Shown here: positions 63,361-64,000 of the stretch, piece after piece
How the letters are laid out: every line of letters starts with the position of its first letter
Position numbering within the stretch: the first letter of the stretch is position 1
NCBI RefSeq assembly: GCF_900169075.1
Contig: NZ_LT827015.1
Span: 372,001 to 436,000, forward strand
DNA: 64,000 bases
From: Chryseobacterium phocaeense
Lineage (GTDB): Bacteria; Bacteroidota; Bacteroidia; Flavobacteriales; Weeksellaceae
Reading direction: 5' to 3'
Notes under the pieces: generated by a model
What the model was told of the DNA's origin: nothing
Databases searched by the model: none
What the model saw: only the letters and a program-made list of their open reading frames with translations
Position numbers and translations under genes: made by a program

Positions 63361-63711
63361 GTGGAATGATTTAAATCTAAGATGGGAAGATGGGAGCCGG
63401 AAGAGGGAAGTTATAAGTAACAGAGAAACAGCTTCAGTCATTTTTTAAATTGTTCATTATGTTTTATTATGCCCACGGAAAAAACTTCCAGCCCTCTCTC
63501 TTCCGGCTTCCAGCCCTCTGTTTTATTTTATCAAAAAAAGACAATAAAATTAAGGGATTGTGGGAACAAAACATAATTAAAAATCCTTAATTCTTTAAAC
63601 AACTGTTTATCAGTAGGGTTTTAAAGTCTGTTAAAGATTTGTTAATATGTTGTTTAATATTCTTTTAATAAATGTTAAAATATTGTTAAACCTATACCCA
63701 TAATGTCGTTT

Positions 63712-63719
63712 TAATTTTG
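63712..63719 (+). promoter_or_regulatory. -7 box of the SusC-like gene
   Basis: TAATTTTG, 15 nt before the ATG. The preceding 350 bp hold only the GDPD terminator and AT-rich DNA. Confidence 0.5.
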
Positions 63720-63734
63720 CGCAAACAAAAGGAT

Positions 63735-64000
63735 ATGCGTAAAGAGACACAAAAACTGCTGGTTTTGTCGCTGCTGGGATTAGTCAGCGTCAATCTGGCA
63801 GCTCAGCAGAAAGTAAAAAAAGATACTGTTAAAGGCATTGATGAGGTTGTGGTTACCGCTCTCGGGATCAAAAGACAGGACAAGTCTTTAGGGTATTCTA
63901 CCCAAACCGTCAAATCAGAAGAAATTCTCAAAACCCAGAATAACAACTGGGCACAGGCACTGGAAGGGAAAGTAGCCGGACTGAAAGTGCAGACCGCTGG
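63735..64000 (+). CDS. SusC/RagA-type TonB-linked receptor, N-terminal part
   Basis: ATG 63735 opens 88 codons that run off the window. A signal peptide (MRKETQKLLVLSLLGLVSVN then LAAQ) is followed by the conserved start of the SusC/RagA plug: GIDEVVVTALGIKRQDKSLG, then ALEGKVAGLKV. There is no carboxypeptidase-like domain before the plug. A SusD partner would be expected downstream, outside the window. Confidence 0.88.
   Translation, partial: MRKETQKLLVLSLLGLVSVNLAAQQKVKKDTVKGIDEVVVTALGIKRQDKSLGYSTQTVKSEEILKTQNNNWAQALEGKVAGLKVQTA

Overview
The window looks like a chromosomal segment of a Chryseobacterium-like flavobacterium (Bacteroidota, Weeksellaceae). The evidence is AT-rich intergenic DNA, promoters with the Bacteroidota -7 box TAnnTTTG, genes with little Shine-Dalgarno signal, T9SS C-terminal sorting domains, SusC/RagA and Oar-like TonB receptors, an S46 peptidase and a type VI secretion system (T6SS) of the Bacteroidota subtype iii. 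The species call rests on these family signatures only.

Layout. 1-2.6 kb: a secreted protein cut by the window edge, RNase G/E, a 29-residue basic ribosomal-type peptide and an HU protein, all on the minus strand. 2.7-19.3 kb: a T6SS locus. It has a LuxR-type response regulator with an altered receiver, then tssO, a second TssO-like gene, a PKD-domain gene, tssR, clpV/tssH, a lytic transglycosylase, hcp, vgrG, a three-gene AT-rich cargo cassette (LysM protein, two-TM protein, PAAR-like DUF4280 protein with hydrophobic segments) and a second hcp. Sheath, baseplate and TssN genes are not in the window, so the system must be split. 19.5-22.4 kb: polA. 22.4-26.7 kb: minus-strand accessory genes (lipoprotein, PP2C phosphatase, membrane and secreted orphans, Imm22-like immunity protein, YdeI/OmdA protein). 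26.8-36.6 kb: mgtC, an NlpE-like lipoprotein, a DPP11-type peptidase, a deacetylase/GNAT pair, an M16 peptidase and a VanX-like dipeptidase. 36.9-48.3 kb: a potassium-uptake locus made of an NtrC-type regulator, two tiny membrane peptides, kdpF, kdpA, kdpB, kdpC, a porin, a short KdpD and a separate histidine kinase. 48.5-50.7 kb: orphan antitoxin-like, PH-like membrane and HEAT-like secreted proteins. 50.8-57 kb: two paralogous LRR/T9SS surface proteins. 57-64 kb: ligA, an Oar-like receptor, a glycerophosphodiesterase and the start of a SusC-like receptor.

The most interesting signal is regulatory. Three promoters in the T6SS locus share one architecture: two copies of the 13-bp element GTAGAATTACTAC with centres 21 bp apart (one base differs in one copy), then exactly 49 bp, then a TAnnTTTG -7 box. 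An AGTGTAAAA block lies about 88 bp upstream in each. Two of these promoters drive the hcp genes. The third drives no gene and ends about 100 nt later at an intrinsic terminator, so it is either a T6SS-co-regulated small RNA or the remains of a lost hcp. The neighbouring LuxR-type regulator, with Glu in place of the phospho-acceptor Asp, is the obvious candidate binder. The second focus is the cargo cassette between vgrG and the second hcp, a candidate membrane-targeting effector/immunity module.

The window also carries several dispersed repeat families: a composite hairpin/heptad element in four copies, about 160-bp repeat arrays in two places, a long inverted repeat before the NtrC-type gene and a 37-nt palindrome.
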